In this document: piece after piece, positions 1-9,032 of the stretch
How the letters are laid out: the number at the start of each line of letters is the position of its first letter
Position numbering within the stretch: position 1 is the stretch's first letter
Assembly (NCBI RefSeq): GCF_003309065.1
Contig: NZ_POAF01000001.1
Coordinates: 434,001 to 498,000 of the forward strand
DNA from: Glutamicibacter soli
GTDB taxonomy: Bacteria > Actinomycetota > Actinomycetes > Actinomycetales > Micrococcaceae
Direction of reading: 5' to 3'
DNA: 64,000 nucleotides
Notes under the pieces: generated by a model
Database searches by the model: none
Seen by the model: the letters and a program-made list of their open reading frames with translations, nothing else
Told to the model about the DNA's origin: nothing
Program-made: the position numbers and the translations under genes

Positions 1-211
1 CCCAGATGACGATGTCCCAGAGCATGTCCGAATTGCCGCCGCGCCCCGTCAGCCGGCGGTTGGTCACCCACAGGGCGATCAGGATGCCGGCCAGGATGCA
101 CAGCGCGTAGGCGTGGATGGTCAGCGGGCCGATGGAGAACTTGGAGAACTCCGGCGGCGGGGACGGGATGGAGGCGGGCAGGGCCAGGGCAAGCTGTGCG
201 GACAGGTTCAT
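1..211 (-). CDS. lgt: Prolipoprotein diacylglyceryl transferase, N-terminal part (cut by window edge)
   Basis: The first ~70 residues of Lgt are visible and the rest lies beyond position 1. Lgt is the inner-membrane enzyme that moves diacylglycerol from phosphatidylglycerol onto the lipobox cysteine of prolipoproteins. The translation contains the typical early segment PLTIHAYALCILAGILIALW, a membrane helix, followed by TNRRL. The ATG at 211-209 lies one base after the trpA stop, so lgt is the last visible gene of the trp operon. trpA-lgt adjacency is common in Actinobacteria. A Rieske lipoprotein with a lipobox at 36309-36782 is a likely client. Confidence 0.9.
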   Translation of the reverse strand, partial: MNLSAQLALALPASIPSPPPEFSKFSIGPLTIHAYALCILAGILIALWVTNRRLTGRGGNSDMLWDIVIW

Positions 212-212
212 C

Positions 213-1010
213 CTAGGCGTGCTCCTTGGCGGCCGCGCCGCTCAGCTCCGCGGCCAGCGCTGCGACCGCTGCGACTCCCCCGTCGCGCAGCGCGGCAACC
301 AGGGCGGTGCCCACGATCACCCCGTCCGCGTAGGCGCCGATTTCCTGCACGTGCTCGCGGCGCGAGACGCCCAGGCCCACGCAGGCGTTTTCCGCGCCGG
401 CGGCATGGGCCGCGTCGACCACTGCCTGCGCCGCGGAGGACACCTCGGCGCGGGCGCCGGTAACGCCCATCAGCGAAACGCAGTAGATGAAGCCGGAGGA
501 GGCGTCGACAGTGCGCTGCACACGCTGGGCCGTGGAGGACGGCGCGATCAGGAACACGCGCTCCAGCTCGTGCTTTTCGCTGGCCTCGATCCATTCGGCC
601 GCTTCCTCCGGCACCAGGTCCGGGGTGATCAGCCCGGAGCCTCCGGCTTGCGCGAAGCGGCGGGCGAACTCGTCCACGCCCATGCGCAGCACCGGATTCC
701 AGTAGGTCATGACCATCACCGCGGCGTCGGTGCGCGAGGTGATGCCGCGCACGATCTCGAACACGTCGGCCACGCGGAAGCCATTGGCCAGCGCCTGCAC
801 GGTGGCGGCCTGGATGACCTCGCCGTCCATCACGGGGTCCGAATACGGAATACCGATCTCGATGATGTCCACGCCGTTCTCGGCCAGCGCGACGGCAGCC
901 TCGATGCTGGTGGGCACGTCGGGGAAGCCTGCGGGCAAATAGCCGATCAGGGCAGGGCGCCCCTCGGCGCGGGCCGCGGCGATCTTCTGGGCGCTGGTCA
1001 CGCGGGTCAT
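213..1010 (-). CDS. trpA: Tryptophan synthase alpha chain
   Basis: The 265-residue product cleaves indole-3-glycerol phosphate to indole and glyceraldehyde 3-phosphate and passes indole to TrpB in the alpha2beta2 complex. The family signature IIEIGIPYSDPVMDG carries the two catalytic acidic residues (Glu in IEIGIP and Asp in SDPVMDG). The start MTRVTSAQKIAAARAEGRPA is typical. The ATG follows the trpB stop with no gap, which implies translational coupling. The length is normal for the family. It is a cytosolic enzyme of the last step of tryptophan synthesis. Confidence 0.97.
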   Translation of the reverse strand: MTRVTSAQKIAAARAEGRPALIGYLPAGFPDVPTSIEAAVALAENGVDIIEIGIPYSDPVMDGEVIQAATVQALANGFRVADVFEIVRGITSRTDAAVMVMTYWNPVLRMGVDEFARRFAQAGGSGLITPDLVPEEAAEWIEASEKHELERVFLIAPSSTAQRVQRTVDASSGFIYCVSLMGVTGARAEVSSAAQAVVDAAHAAGAENACVGLGVSRREHVQEIGAYADGVIVGTALVAALRDGGVAAVAALAAELSGAAAKEHA

Positions 1011-2345
1011 CTACTTCTCCTCGTCATCCGCTGCGGAGCGCTCGGCGGCCGCCGCGGCGCCGCTGATTTCCGCGTCTGCGTCTTTTTCGTCGATCATGTT
1101 GAACCAGGCGGCGGCGGTGCCCACGTCCTTGTCACCGCGGCCGGAGAGGTTCACGATGATGATGGTCTCTTCCGGCGTCGCGCCGTCGGCGACCAGCTTC
1201 TTGGCCAGCCGCATGGTGCCGGCCAGCGCGTGGGAGGACTCGATCGCCGGCAGGATGCCCTCGGTGCGGCACAGCGCCTTGAACGCGTCCATCGCCTCGG
1301 TGTCGGTGACCGGTTCGTAGTTCACGCGGCCGATGTCCGCCAGGAAGGCGTGCTCGGGACCGACCCCCGGGTAGTCCAGGCCGGCGGAGATCGAGTGCGA
1401 CTCGATGGTCTGCCCGTCCTCGTCCTGCATCAGGTAGCTTTTCGCGCCGTGCAGCACCCCCGGGCGGCCCAGGGTGATGGTCGCGGCGTGGCGGTCGGTG
1501 TCCACGCCGTCGCCGCCGGCCTCGAAGCCGTACAACGCCACGTCCTTGTCATCGAGGAAGCCGTGGAAGATGCCGATGGCGTTCGAGCCGCCGCCGATGC
1601 ACGCGGTGACCGCGTCGGGCAGGCGTCCGGCCTGGGCCAGGATCTGCTCGCGGGCCTCCTCGCCGATGACCTCGTGGAAGTAGCGGACCATCGCCGGGAA
1701 GGGTGCGCCGCCGGCGGCGGTGCCCAGCAGGTAGTGGGTGGTCTGAACGTTGGCGACCCAGTCGCGCAGCGCCTCGTTGATCGCGTCCTTCAGCGTCTGG
1801 GAGCCGACGGTCACCGGGATCACGGTGGCGCCCAGCAGGCGCATGCGCGCGACGTTCAGCGCCTGGCGGCGGCAGTCCTCGGCGCCCATGTAGACCACGC
1901 ACTCCAGACCCATCAGGGCCGCGGCGGTGGCCGAGGCGACGCCGTGCTGGCCCGCTCCGGTCTCCGCGATGATGCGGGTCTTGCCCATGCGCTTGGCCAG
2001 CAGGGCCTGGCCGAGCACGTTGTTGATCTTGTGACTGCCGGTATGGTTCAGGTCCTCGCGCTTGAGGAAGATGCGCACGCCGTCGCAGTACTGCTGTGAG
2101 AAGCGCTTGGCCTCGGTCAGCAGCGAGGGGCGCCCGGAGTAGTTGGTGTTCAAGTCGCGTACCTGGGCGACGAACTCGGGGTCGTTCTTGGCCGCTTCGA
2201 AGGTCTCGTTCAGCTCGTCCATGGCGGCCATGAGGGATTCTGGCATCCATCGTCCGCCGTAGGCACCGAAGTACGGGCCGCTGGCGTGCTTAAGCGACTT
2301 CTGGTCGATCGAGTCGGCGTGCTCGGAGTGCTCCGGTGTGCTCAT
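1011..2345 (-). CDS. trpB: Tryptophan synthase beta chain
   Basis: The 444-residue PLP enzyme condenses indole with serine to give tryptophan. The PLP lysine is Lys106 in HTGSHKINN, and the phosphate-binding loop GGGSNAIG is present. The body is a standard TrpB1-type chain. The C-terminus ends in an acidic, Ala-rich tail (from about residue 420) that is longer than the core fold needs. The gene abuts trpA but is separated from trpC by about 116 bp containing a strong hairpin, which is a wide gap for this otherwise tight operon. Confidence 0.97.
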   Translation of the reverse strand: MSTPEHSEHADSIDQKSLKHASGPYFGAYGGRWMPESLMAAMDELNETFEAAKNDPEFVAQVRDLNTNYSGRPSLLTEAKRFSQQYCDGVRIFLKREDLNHTGSHKINNVLGQALLAKRMGKTRIIAETGAGQHGVASATAAALMGLECVVYMGAEDCRRQALNVARMRLLGATVIPVTVGSQTLKDAINEALRDWVANVQTTHYLLGTAAGGAPFPAMVRYFHEVIGEEAREQILAQAGRLPDAVTACIGGGSNAIGIFHGFLDDKDVALYGFEAGGDGVDTDRHAATITLGRPGVLHGAKSYLMQDEDGQTIESHSISAGLDYPGVGPEHAFLADIGRVNYEPVTDTEAMDAFKALCRTEGILPAIESSHALAGTMRLAKKLVADGATPEETIIIVNLSGRGDKDVGTAAAWFNMIDEKDADAEISGAAAAAERSAADDEEK

Positions 2346-2388
2346 CGATTCCCTCTTTCCTTCAACGAAACGTCAATCGTGGTAGATT

Positions 2389-2422
2389 TCGTGCCCCGCC
2401 GGAAGCTTCCTGCGGGGCACGA
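2389..2422 (-). other. Intercistronic hairpin between trpC and trpB
   Basis: An 11-bp perfect stem (TCGTGCCCCGC pairing with GCGGGGCACGA) encloses a 12-base loop that itself contains the palindrome GGAAGCTTCC. No T-run follows on the minus strand, so it is not a normal intrinsic terminator. In a polycistronic trp transcript it could be an mRNA-processing or stability element, or could lower downstream trpBA expression; this is inference. Confidence 0.6.
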
Positions 2423-2461
2423 TCAGTTTGGTGGGCTGCGCCGTGGTCGGGGTCGTCCGCC

Positions 2462-3286
2462 TCAGCGCTGCGGCTTGGCCGCGGTTCCTGCCTGGATGAA
2501 CTCCTGCACCGAGGTGCGCGGGTCGGCGTGCTTGACCAGCGCCTCGCCGACCAGGATGGCGTCGGCGCCGTCCGCGGCGTACTGGCGCACCTGCACGGTG
2601 GACTCCACGCCGGATTCGGCGACGATGACCGCGTCGGCCGGCAGCAGGTGGGCGAGCTTGCCGAAGTTCGCCGGATCAACGTCCAGCGTCTTCAGGTTGC
2701 GCACGTTCACGCCGATGATCTTCGCGCCCGCGGCGATCGCGCGCGCGATCTCCTCTTCGGTGTGCGTCTCCACCAGCGCGTTCATTCCCAAGTCATGGGT
2801 CAATTCTAGAAAGGTTCGCAGTCTCTGGTCATCCAGCGCCGCAACAATGAGCAACACGAGGTCGGCGCCGTGGGCGCGGGCCTCGTAGATCTGGTACTCG
2901 TCGACCGTGAAGTCCTTGCGCAGCACCGGGATGCTCACGGCCTGGCGCACGGCGTCCAGGTCGTCCAGCGAGCCGCCGAAGCGCCGGGCCTCGGTCAGCA
3001 CGGAGATCACCGAGGCGCCGCCGGCCTCGTACTCGCCGGCCAGCACTGCCGGCTCCGGGATGTCGGCCAGCGCGCCCTTGGACGGGGACTTGCGCTTGAC
3101 CTCGGAGATCACCCGCAGGACGGTGTCGCGCTGCGCGGGGTCGGCATGGCCCCCCAGGGCGGCGTAGGCGTCGAGCGCCGCCGGGGCCTGCGCGGCGCGC
3201 TGCTTGACCACGTCAAGGCTCTGAAGCGCGCGACGGGCGCCCAGGTCTTCCCGGACGCCCGCGATGATGTCATCAAGAACAGTCAA
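2462..3286 (-). CDS. trpC: Indole-3-glycerol phosphate synthase
   Basis: The 274-residue TIM-barrel enzyme closes the indole ring from CdRP in tryptophan synthesis. The EVKRKSPSKG motif carries the catalytic lysine, and RKDFTVDEYQIYEARAHGAD and VAESGV are also typical. The start is a TTG at 3286-3284 (product MTVLDDIIAGVREDL), which fits the usual N-terminus. It lies one base after the stop of the HGxxPAAW gene, so the two are probably coupled. Length is normal. Confidence 0.95.
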   Translation of the reverse strand: MTVLDDIIAGVREDLGARRALQSLDVVKQRAAQAPAALDAYAALGGHADPAQRDTVLRVISEVKRKSPSKGALADIPEPAVLAGEYEAGGASVISVLTEARRFGGSLDDLDAVRQAVSIPVLRKDFTVDEYQIYEARAHGADLVLLIVAALDDQRLRTFLELTHDLGMNALVETHTEEEIARAIAAGAKIIGVNVRNLKTLDVDPANFGKLAHLLPADAVIVAESGVESTVQVRQYAADGADAILVGEALVKHADPRTSVQEFIQAGTAAKPQR

Positions 3287-3287
3287 C

Positions 3288-3536
3288 TTAGTGCGCTGCT
3301 CCGCTACGCGAACCGCCCACGCCGAAGCCCGCGGCCTTCAGCACGCCGCCGAGGACCAGGCCCAGGACGACGACGCCCATGGAGATCCAGAAGAAGGTCC
3401 AGTTCAGGTTCGCGAAGGCGATGCCGCCGGCAATCGCGCCGACCATCATGGTCAGGACGCAAGCCCAGGCTGCGACGGAGTTACCGTGGCCAATCTGCTC
3501 GGTGTATACCGGATCGATCTCGGTTTTCTGCGACAT
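3288..3536 (-). CDS. HGxxPAAW-family small membrane protein of the trp operon
   Basis: This is an 82-residue protein with two predicted membrane helices (about residues 22-44 and 47-69). It has the motif GHGNSVAAW near residue 17, a variant of the HGxxPAAW signature that names the family. Such proteins sit next to trpC in many Actinobacteria, but no function is established. The ATG at 3536-3534 is preceded by AAGGAG at a good distance, and an in-frame ATG 29 codons upstream is rejected for lack of a ribosome site and of hydrophobic or conserved sequence. Its position suggests a role linked to tryptophan synthesis or transport, which is inference. Confidence 0.85.
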   Translation of the reverse strand: MSQKTEIDPVYTEQIGHGNSVAAWACVLTMMVGAIAGGIAFANLNWTFFWISMGVVVLGLVLGGVLKAAGFGVGGSRSGAAH

Positions 3537-3566
3537 TGCTCGATGTCTCCTTGGTTGTTGTGGTGC

Positions 3567-3595
3567 GTGCGCCTGCCCGGTAGCCGGGCCTGCAC
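3567..3595 (-). other. Intercistronic hairpin within the trp operon
   Basis: GCCCGG-TAG-CCGGGC forms a tight stem with outer GTGC/GCAC pairing. It lies in the 148-bp gap between the Trp-associated membrane protein gene and the HGxxPAAW gene. No T-run follows, so processing or mRNA stabilisation is more likely than termination. Confidence 0.45.
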
Positions 3596-3684
3596 GGTGA
3601 TCTGCTTGCTTCCATTCTGCCATCTGAGTTCGCTTCAGTCCTATTCCTGCGGCGAACGTGTCGACCAGGTGGCCGGAATCACGT

Positions 3685-4275
3685 TCAGCGCGGGCCCTCG
3701 GTGGGGTCTTCGCCGTCGGAAAGCTGCTCCCAGCTGGAGATGTTCCGCGAGGAGGCGTCCTTGGGTTCAGCCGCGGTTTTCCCCGCCGACCGGGAATACT
3801 TGTCCGCCTTGACCGCCCAGCTGCGGGCGACGGCCAGCACCAGCACCGCCTGCACGCAGATCAGCGCTCCGCCGGCGATGGCCACCGCCGGCCAAGCGCT
3901 CACGGAGTACTCGGCGGCGTTCTGCGCCAGGCCGGTCGCGGTGGACACCGCAGTGAAGGCGGCGGCCTGCGGATCGGCCAGCGTGGCCACGCCGGCGGAG
4001 ATGATCGCGAGGCCTGCCAGCAGGCAGATGGCGGCGATGATGTAGCGGGAGATCTTGCCGGCGATCAGCAAGGCCAGCGAGCCGGCGAGCACCGCGATGG
4101 ACAGCGCGGTGGTGGCGGCCGCCGCGGCGGCGCCGTCGACCACGATCTGCGGGATCTGCACGGTGCCGGAGGCCACGTCGACAGTGATCCAGGTGCGGGT
4201 GGCGGACCACAGCACGATCACGGCGCCCAGCGCGCCGAGGAAGGCCAGGTTGCGGGCGGTCAGTTTCTGCTTCAC
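3685..4275 (-). CDS. Trp biosynthesis-associated membrane protein
   Basis: The 196-residue protein has four predicted helices (about residues 9-27, 54-73, 77-101 and 124-149) and a charged cytoplasmic tail. It matches the actinobacterial Trp-operon membrane family (TIGR02234/PF09534), recognised from the LGALGAVIVLWSATRTWITV start and its place between trpE and trpC. Function is unknown; a role in tryptophan or intermediate transport is often guessed but not shown. The GTG start overlaps the trpE stop as GTGA, showing translational coupling. Confidence 0.88.
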   Translation of the reverse strand: MKQKLTARNLAFLGALGAVIVLWSATRTWITVDVASGTVQIPQIVVDGAAAAAATTALSIAVLAGSLALLIAGKISRYIIAAICLLAGLAIISAGVATLADPQAAAFTAVSTATGLAQNAAEYSVSAWPAVAIAGGALICVQAVLVLAVARSWAVKADKYSRSAGKTAAEPKDASSRNISSWEQLSDGEDPTEGPR

Positions 4276-5840
4276 TTGCTCTCATCCGGTTCGGTGATGG
4301 TGTGCGCGGCGCGCATGGACTGCGCGGCCCAGACGGCCCGCAGCGGCGCGGCCGCCTTGTTCACGGTTTCCAGGGCCTCGTCGGCGAACTTGGAGTCGTT
4401 CACGATGCCGCCGCCTGCCTGCACGTAGGCGCGGCCGTTCTTGAGCAGCGCGGAGCGGATCGCGATGGCCATGTCCATGTCCCCGGCGAAGTCCAGGTAG
4501 CCCACCACGCCGCCGTAGATCCCGCGGCGGTAGGGCTCGTACTGATCCAGCAGCTGCAGGGCGCGCGGCTTGGGCGCCCCGGACAGCGTGCCGGCAGGGA
4601 AGGTCGCGGCGAGCACGTCGTACGCGTCCACGTCCTCGCGCGCCTTGCCCACGACGTTTGAGACCAGGTGCATGATGTGGCTGAAGCGCTCGACCTCCAT
4701 GAACTGGGTGACCTCCACGCTGCCGGCCTGGCAGACCTTCGAGAGGTCGTTGCGCGAGAGGTCCACCAGCATCAGGTGCTCGGCGCGTTCCTTCTGGTCG
4801 TTGACCAGCGACTTCTCATGCAGCTGGTCTTCCTCGTAGTTCGCCCCGCGCGGCCGGGAGCCGGCGATCGGGTGGGTGACGACGTGGCCGTCGTTGACGG
4901 TGACCAGCGCTTCCGGGGAGGAGCCGACGATCTGGAACGGCTCGCCGTGCTCGTTGACGAAGTTGAACAGGTACATGTAGGGGCTGGGGTTGGTGGCGCG
5001 CAGCACGCGGTAGACGTCCAGCGCGTCGGCCTGGGTTTCCAGCTCGAAGCGGCGCGAGACCACGATCTGGAAGACCTCCCCGTCCACGATCGCCGTCTTG
5101 GACTTGGCCAGCGCATCCAGGTAGCCGGATTCCTCCCAGGAGTGCGTGACGGAGGACATCAGCTGCTGAGCGGGCACGTCGGTGCCGGACAGCGCCGCGG
5201 CGGTGCCCGGCAGCGGGGCGTCGAGCTTCTCAAGCATGCCCTGCAGGCGCGTCACGGCGGCGTCGTAGGCCGCCTCGGCGCGTTCGTCGCTGTCATCGAA
5301 GTTGATGGCGTTGGCGATCAGCGTCAGCGTGCCCTCGGTGGCGTCGTGCACCGCCATGTCGCCGACCAGGTTCATGCTCAGCTCGGGCAGGTTCAGGTCG
5401 TCGGCCGGCGGGTGGGGCAGCTTCTCCCAGTGGCGCACGCAGTCCCAGCCGATGAAGCCGACCATGCCGCCGGTCAGCGGGGGCATGCCGGGGATCGGCT
5501 CGGTGTGCAGGGCGCGCACGGTGTCGCGCAGCACCTCGACGCCGATGCCGCCGGTGGGCAGGCCGGCCGGGGCGTTGCCCTGCCAGTAGGCCTGGCCGCC
5601 GCGGGTGCTCAGGGTGGCAGGCGAGTTCACGCCGATGAAGGAGTAGCGGCTCCAGACGCCGCCGGCCGCGGCCGACTCCATCAGGAAGGTGCCCGGGCGG
5701 CCGCCGGCCAGGGTGCGGTACAGGCCGATCGGGGTGAGCGAGTCGGCCAGCACCGAGACCGTCACCGGGATGACGCGGCGGGTGGCGGCCATGGCGAGGA
5801 ATGCCTCGCGGGTGGGGGTAATCGTGCCGAGGGTTTTCAT
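4272..5840 (-). CDS. trpE: Anthranilate synthase component I
   Basis: The 522-residue chorismate-using enzyme makes anthranilate with the glutamine amidotransferase TrpG, which is not in this window. The C-terminal chorismate-binding domain shows HPIAGSRPRG, DLSRNDL and GGVVGYLDF. The N-terminal FLMESAA at about residue 53 corresponds to the LLES element that binds feedback tryptophan, so allosteric inhibition is probably kept. A purine-rich stretch precedes the ATG. I saw no tryptophan-codon-rich leader peptide upstream, so classical attenuation is not supported. Confidence 0.97.
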   Translation of the reverse strand: MKTLGTITPTREAFLAMAATRRVIPVTVSVLADSLTPIGLYRTLAGGRPGTFLMESAAAGGVWSRYSFIGVNSPATLSTRGGQAYWQGNAPAGLPTGGIGVEVLRDTVRALHTEPIPGMPPLTGGMVGFIGWDCVRHWEKLPHPPADDLNLPELSMNLVGDMAVHDATEGTLTLIANAINFDDSDERAEAAYDAAVTRLQGMLEKLDAPLPGTAAALSGTDVPAQQLMSSVTHSWEESGYLDALAKSKTAIVDGEVFQIVVSRRFELETQADALDVYRVLRATNPSPYMYLFNFVNEHGEPFQIVGSSPEALVTVNDGHVVTHPIAGSRPRGANYEEDQLHEKSLVNDQKERAEHLMLVDLSRNDLSKVCQAGSVEVTQFMEVERFSHIMHLVSNVVGKAREDVDAYDVLAATFPAGTLSGAPKPRALQLLDQYEPYRRGIYGGVVGYLDFAGDMDMAIAIRSALLKNGRAYVQAGGGIVNDSKFADEALETVNKAAAPLRAVWAAQSMRAAHTITEPDESK

Positions 5841-5942
5841 CTGTTTCTTCTTCTACGCGCTGATCGATGCTCTGGTCGTCCGGCCCGTGCGCGGGCCTTG
5901 GTGCGGGCGATGCCTGGGCAGTGCGGCCGGATCCGGTGCGGC

Positions 5943-6344
5943 CTAGGCCGGGCGGTGGCCGACGACGGCCGGCAGCTCGCGGCCGGTGAAGCAGGATTCG
6001 GTGCCGGTGTGGCATGCGGCGCCCACCTGGTCGACCTGCAGCAGCAGCGCATCGCCGTCGCAGTCCAGCGCCGCGGACTTGAGGAACTGGAAATGTCCGG
6101 AGGTATCGCCCTTGCGCCAGTACTCCTGGCGGGAGCGGGAGAAGAAGGTCACCCGGCCGGTGCCCAGCGTGCGGCGCAGGGCCTCGTCGTCCATCCAGCC
6201 GAGCATCAGCACCTTGCCGGTGTCGTGCTGCTGCACGATGGCGGCGAACAGGCCGTTGGCATCGCGCTTGAGACGCTGCGCGATCGCAGGGTCGAGTTCC
6301 GGGGATTCGGGGTCCGGGCGCGGACCCTCATGAGAAGTAGCCAT
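5943..6344 (-). CDS. hisI: Phosphoribosyl-AMP cyclohydrolase
   Basis: The 133-residue enzyme opens the purine ring of phosphoribosyl-AMP, the third step of histidine synthesis. Family features are [45 protein letters not shown] and the zinc-binding cysteines in [12 protein letters not shown]. It is a stand-alone domain; the HisE activity is a separate gene at 9033-9302. It is the first gene of the hisI-trpE unit, 102 bp before trpE. The -10-like TATGCT ends 7 nt before the ATG, suggesting a leaderless message. Confidence 0.95.
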   Translation of the reverse strand: MATSHEGPRPDPESPELDPAIAQRLKRDANGLFAAIVQQHDTGKVLMLGWMDDEALRRTLGTGRVTFFSRSRQEYWRKGDTSGHFQFLKSAALDCDGDALLLQVDQVGAACHTGTESCFTGRELPAVVGHRPA

Positions 6345-6351
6345 CCCCTAC

Positions 6352-6357
6352 AGCATA
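6352..6357 (-). promoter_or_regulatory. -10 box of hisI, leaderless type
   Basis: TATGCT on the minus strand ends 7 nt before the hisI ATG. Transcription from it would begin at or next to the start codon. No Shine-Dalgarno sequence can fit. A convincing -35 box was not found. Confidence 0.4.
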
Positions 6358-6466
6358 CTGCGTGCGCGCCCGATCCCGTGCCCCGTGACCTGCGGGTTGA
6401 CGCCGGCCGGGCCCGGAGGTGCCCGACACCCGCCGCGCATTGCGCGCACGGCACCGCGAAGCGTGC

Positions 6467-6472
6467 TAGTTT
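6467..6472 (+). promoter_or_regulatory. -10 box of the TIGR03085-family gene, leaderless type
   Basis: TAGTTT ends 8 nt before the ATG at 6481 and 5 nt before a GTG at 6478. The transcript would start at or beside the initiation codon. Confidence 0.35.
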
Positions 6473-6480
6473 CAGAGGTG

Positions 6481-7122
6481 ATGCACTTAGTTCACGCTTC
6501 CCGATTGGCGTTGGCCGAGACGCTGCTGGCCGCAGGTCCCACCGCCGAAACCCTGTGCGCCGGCTGGCAGACCCGCCACCTGGCCGCGCACCTCGTCCTG
6601 CGCGAGAATTCGTTGCTCTCCGCCGGCACGGTGTTCAAGCCGCTGTCCGGGAAACTGGAGGAGAAGCTGCGGCAGACCGCCGCCGAGGCGCAATCCCCCG
6701 AGCGCTACGCCGCGCTGGTGCGCCGCTTCCGCTCGGGGCCGGCGAAGTACTCGCCGTTCTCCATCGACAAGGTCGACCAGGCCGCGAACCTGAGCGAATA
6801 CTTCGTCCACACCGAGGACGTGCGCCGCGCCCGCGGGCAGTGGGCCCCGCGCGTGCTGGACAAGGAGTACACCGAGATGCTCTGGCAGTCGCTGACCCGG
6901 ATGTCCCGGCTGCTGTTCCGCAAGGCCCCGGTCGGCATCATCCTCACCCGCCCGGACGGCCAGCGCCACGTGGCGAAGAAGGCCCGCAACGCGGTGTCGA
7001 TCAGCGGCCCGGTGCCGGAGCTGATGCTCTATGCGTTCGGGCGCACCGAGCACTGCCTGGTCACCTTCGAGGGCGGGGACACCGCGCTGGAAATCATCAA
7101 GCGCTACAAGCCCTCGCTCTAG
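6481..7122 (+). CDS. TIGR03085-family protein (mycothiol-dependent maleylpyruvate isomerase-like fold)
   Basis: The 213-residue protein has the DinB/MDMPI four-helix fold features: an N-terminal AETLLAAGPTAETLCAGWQTRHLAAHLVLRE segment with the helix-one histidine, and a conserved HTEDVRRARGQW segment about 120 residues in. Members are actinobacterial and probably metal-binding, and some relatives use mycothiol; no substrate is known. It is transcribed alone, opposite to the flanking his genes. The start is ATG 6481, or GTG 6478 immediately before it; both fit a leaderless transcript. Confidence 0.82.
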   Translation: MHLVHASRLALAETLLAAGPTAETLCAGWQTRHLAAHLVLRENSLLSAGTVFKPLSGKLEEKLRQTAAEAQSPERYAALVRRFRSGPAKYSPFSIDKVDQAANLSEYFVHTEDVRRARGQWAPRVLDKEYTEMLWQSLTRMSRLLFRKAPVGIILTRPDGQRHVAKKARNAVSISGPVPELMLYAFGRTEHCLVTFEGGDTALEIIKRYKPSL

Positions 7123-7127
7123 TCCCC

Positions 7128-7163
7128 GCCGCCTGGACCCTCAGTGCCGCCTGGACCCTCAGT
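7128..7163 (+). repeat. Perfect 18-bp tandem duplication
   Basis: The unit GCCGCCTGGACCCTCAGT occurs twice head to tail (7128-7145 and 7146-7163), just after the stop codon at 7120-7122 and before the terminator. It is non-coding and probably a recent slippage duplication. Confidence 0.85.
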
Positions 7164-7185
7164 CCGCAGGCGTTCGCGACGGCGC

Positions 7186-7225
7186 AAAAAGTGCCGGCCC
7201 CCTGGTGGAAGGGGCCGGCGCTTTT
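7186..7225. terminator. Bidirectional intrinsic terminator
   Basis: A 9-bp GC stem (GCCGGCCCC and GGGGCCGGC, 7193-7219) is flanked by AAAAA on the left and CTTTT on the right. It can serve both the plus-strand gene ending at 7122 and hisF ending at 7238 on the minus strand. Confidence 0.85.
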
Positions 7226-7237
7226 CTGCCTGCGGCG

Positions 7238-8008
7238 TTAGCGGACCGGGTAGCCGGCCTCGCGGATCTTCTGCTTGACGCGGGCGATCATGTCGGTCGG
7301 GCCGAAGTGGAAGATCGAGGCGGCCAGCACCGCGTCGGCGCCCGCCTCGATGGCCGGCGGGAAGTCCTCCGGGCGCCCGGCGCCGCCAGAGGCGATCAGC
7401 GGGACGCTGACCTCGGCGCGCACGGCGCGGATCATTTCCAGATCGAAGCCGTCCTTGGTGCCGTCGGCGTCGATGGAGTTCAACAGGATCTCCCCCACGC
7501 CGCGCTCGGCCGCTTCCTTCGCCCAGGCCACCGCGCACATGCCGGTGCCCTGGCGGCCGCCGTGGGTGGTCACCTCGTAGCCGGAGGCGATCGACGGGTC
7601 GGTGGTGCGGCGCGCGTCCAGGGACAGCACCAGCACCTGCGAGCCGAAGCGCTCGGTGATCTCGTTGATCACCTCGGGGCGGGAGACGGCGGCGGTGTTG
7701 ATCGAGGCCTTGTCGGCGCCGTTGCGCAGCAGCCGGTCCACGTCTTCCACTGCGCGCACGCCGCCGCCGACGGTCAGCGGGATGAACACCTCTTCGGCGG
7801 TCTGGCGGACCACCTCGTAGGTGGTTTCGCGGTCCGAGCTGGACGCGGTGACGTCCAGGAAGGTCAGCTCGTCGGCGCCGGCCAGGTTGTAGCGGCGGGC
7901 GAGCTCCACCGGGTCCCCGGCGTCGCGCAGGCCTTCGAAATTCACGCCCTTGACCACGCGGCCGGCATCGACGTCGAGGCAGGGAATCACTCGAATTGCA
8001 ACGCTCAT
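7238..8008 (-). CDS. hisF: Imidazole glycerol phosphate synthase, cyclase subunit
   Basis: The 256-residue TIM barrel uses ammonia from HisH to convert PRFAR to imidazole glycerol phosphate and AICAR. The start [21 protein letters not shown] contains the first catalytic Asp in the CLDVD element; the second lies in the SLDARR strand region. [10 protein letters not shown] and ASGGAG are phosphate-binding segments. It follows hisG by 28 bp and ends at a shared terminator. hisH and the other his genes are not in this window. Confidence 0.97.
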   Translation of the reverse strand: MSVAIRVIPCLDVDAGRVVKGVNFEGLRDAGDPVELARRYNLAGADELTFLDVTASSSDRETTYEVVRQTAEEVFIPLTVGGGVRAVEDVDRLLRNGADKASINTAAVSRPEVINEITERFGSQVLVLSLDARRTTDPSIASGYEVTTHGGRQGTGMCAVAWAKEAAERGVGEILLNSIDADGTKDGFDLEMIRAVRAEVSVPLIASGGAGRPEDFPPAIEAGADAVLAASIFHFGPTDMIARVKQKIREAGYPVR

Positions 8009-8036
8009 CGCGTATTGCTCCTTGGGTGCGGGCCGG

Positions 8037-8885
8037 CTAGATGCGGCAGGCGTGGATCTGGCTGACCAGGATGGCGCGGGCGCCCACGTCGTACAGCTCG
8101 TCCATGATGTTGTTGGTCTGCGACTTCTTGACCATGGCGCGCACCGCGCACCATTCGGAGTTCGCCAAATCGGAGACGGTCGGCGACTCCAGGCCCGGGG
8201 TCAGCGCGCAGGCCTGCTCCACCAGGTCGCGGCGCACGTCGTAGTCCAGCATCACGTACTGGCGGGCGACGAGCACGCCGCTCAGGCGCCGGGTGAGCAC
8301 GTCCAGGCCAGCAGGCTGGTGGCCGATGCGGCCGATCAGCACGGCCTCGGAGGCCAGCAGCGTCTCGCCGAAGATCTCCATGCCGGCGGCCTTGATGGTG
8401 TTGCCGGTTTCCACCACGTCGGCGATCGCGTCGGCCACGCCCAGGCGGACCGAGGACTCGACGGCGCCGTCCAGGCGGACGACGGAGGCGTCGATGCCCG
8501 ACTTCTCAAGGTAGTGGCGCAGCAGCACGTCGTAGCTGGTGGCGATACGCTTGCCGTTCAGCTGGCTGGCGTCGGTGTAGGCGCCGACCGGGGCGGCGAA
8601 GCGGAACGCCGACTTGCCGATGCCCAGCGGGATCAGCTCCTCGACGTCGTCGTCGACATCCGCGTCCAGGTACAGGTCGCGGCCGGTGATGCCCACGTCC
8701 AGGATGCCGCGGCCGACGTAGACGGCGATGTCGCGGGGACGCAGGTAGAAGAATTCAACGTGGTTGTCCTCGTCCACCATGACCAGTTCGCGCGAATCGC
8801 GGCGCTGGAGGTAGCCGGCCTCCTTGAACATGGTGGAGGCGATATCGGACAGGGCACCCTTGTTGGGCAGGGCTACGCGGAGCAT
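8037..8885 (-). CDS. hisG: ATP phosphoribosyltransferase, long form
   Basis: The 282-residue protein catalyses the first and feedback-controlled step of histidine synthesis (ATP + PRPP). It begins [16 protein letters not shown], a typical start, so the in-frame extension up to 8942 is rejected. The signature [16 protein letters not shown]-like segment appears as [21 protein letters not shown]. The C-terminal regulatory domain (about residues 205-282) marks the long HisG-L type that works without HisZ and binds histidine. It lies between hisE and hisF. Confidence 0.95.
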   Translation of the reverse strand: MLRVALPNKGALSDIASTMFKEAGYLQRRDSRELVMVDEDNHVEFFYLRPRDIAVYVGRGILDVGITGRDLYLDADVDDDVEELIPLGIGKSAFRFAAPVGAYTDASQLNGKRIATSYDVLLRHYLEKSGIDASVVRLDGAVESSVRLGVADAIADVVETGNTIKAAGMEIFGETLLASEAVLIGRIGHQPAGLDVLTRRLSGVLVARQYVMLDYDVRRDLVEQACALTPGLESPTVSDLANSEWCAVRAMVKKSQTNNIMDELYDVGARAILVSQIHACRI

Positions 8886-9032
8886 AAGGTGACTCGTTTC
8901 AGGAGTGTGGCGCTGCGGCGTGGTGCCAAGAACAAGCGCCAAGGAGTGGTTTCGTTGGCCGTTGCTACTGCCGCCGTGCGTAGGCGCGGTGCGGATCGCC
9001 GGACAGGGATCCGACCGCGGCCGGCGCGACGG

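Noticed and set aside
117-2099. A 660-codon plus-strand reading frame antisense to trpB and trpA
   Set aside because: It mirrors the codon structure of well-supported trp genes, is His/Arg/Gly-rich without motifs, and reflects the high GC content.
5841-5942. Tryptophan attenuator or T-box before trpE
   Set aside because: There is no run of Trp codons, no T-box core and no terminator/antiterminator pair; only a small GGCCCG/CGGGCC hairpin is present.
4668-7241. An 857-codon plus-strand reading frame over trpE, hisI and the TIGR03085 gene
   Set aside because: It crosses three recognised genes, has low complexity and no conserved sequence.
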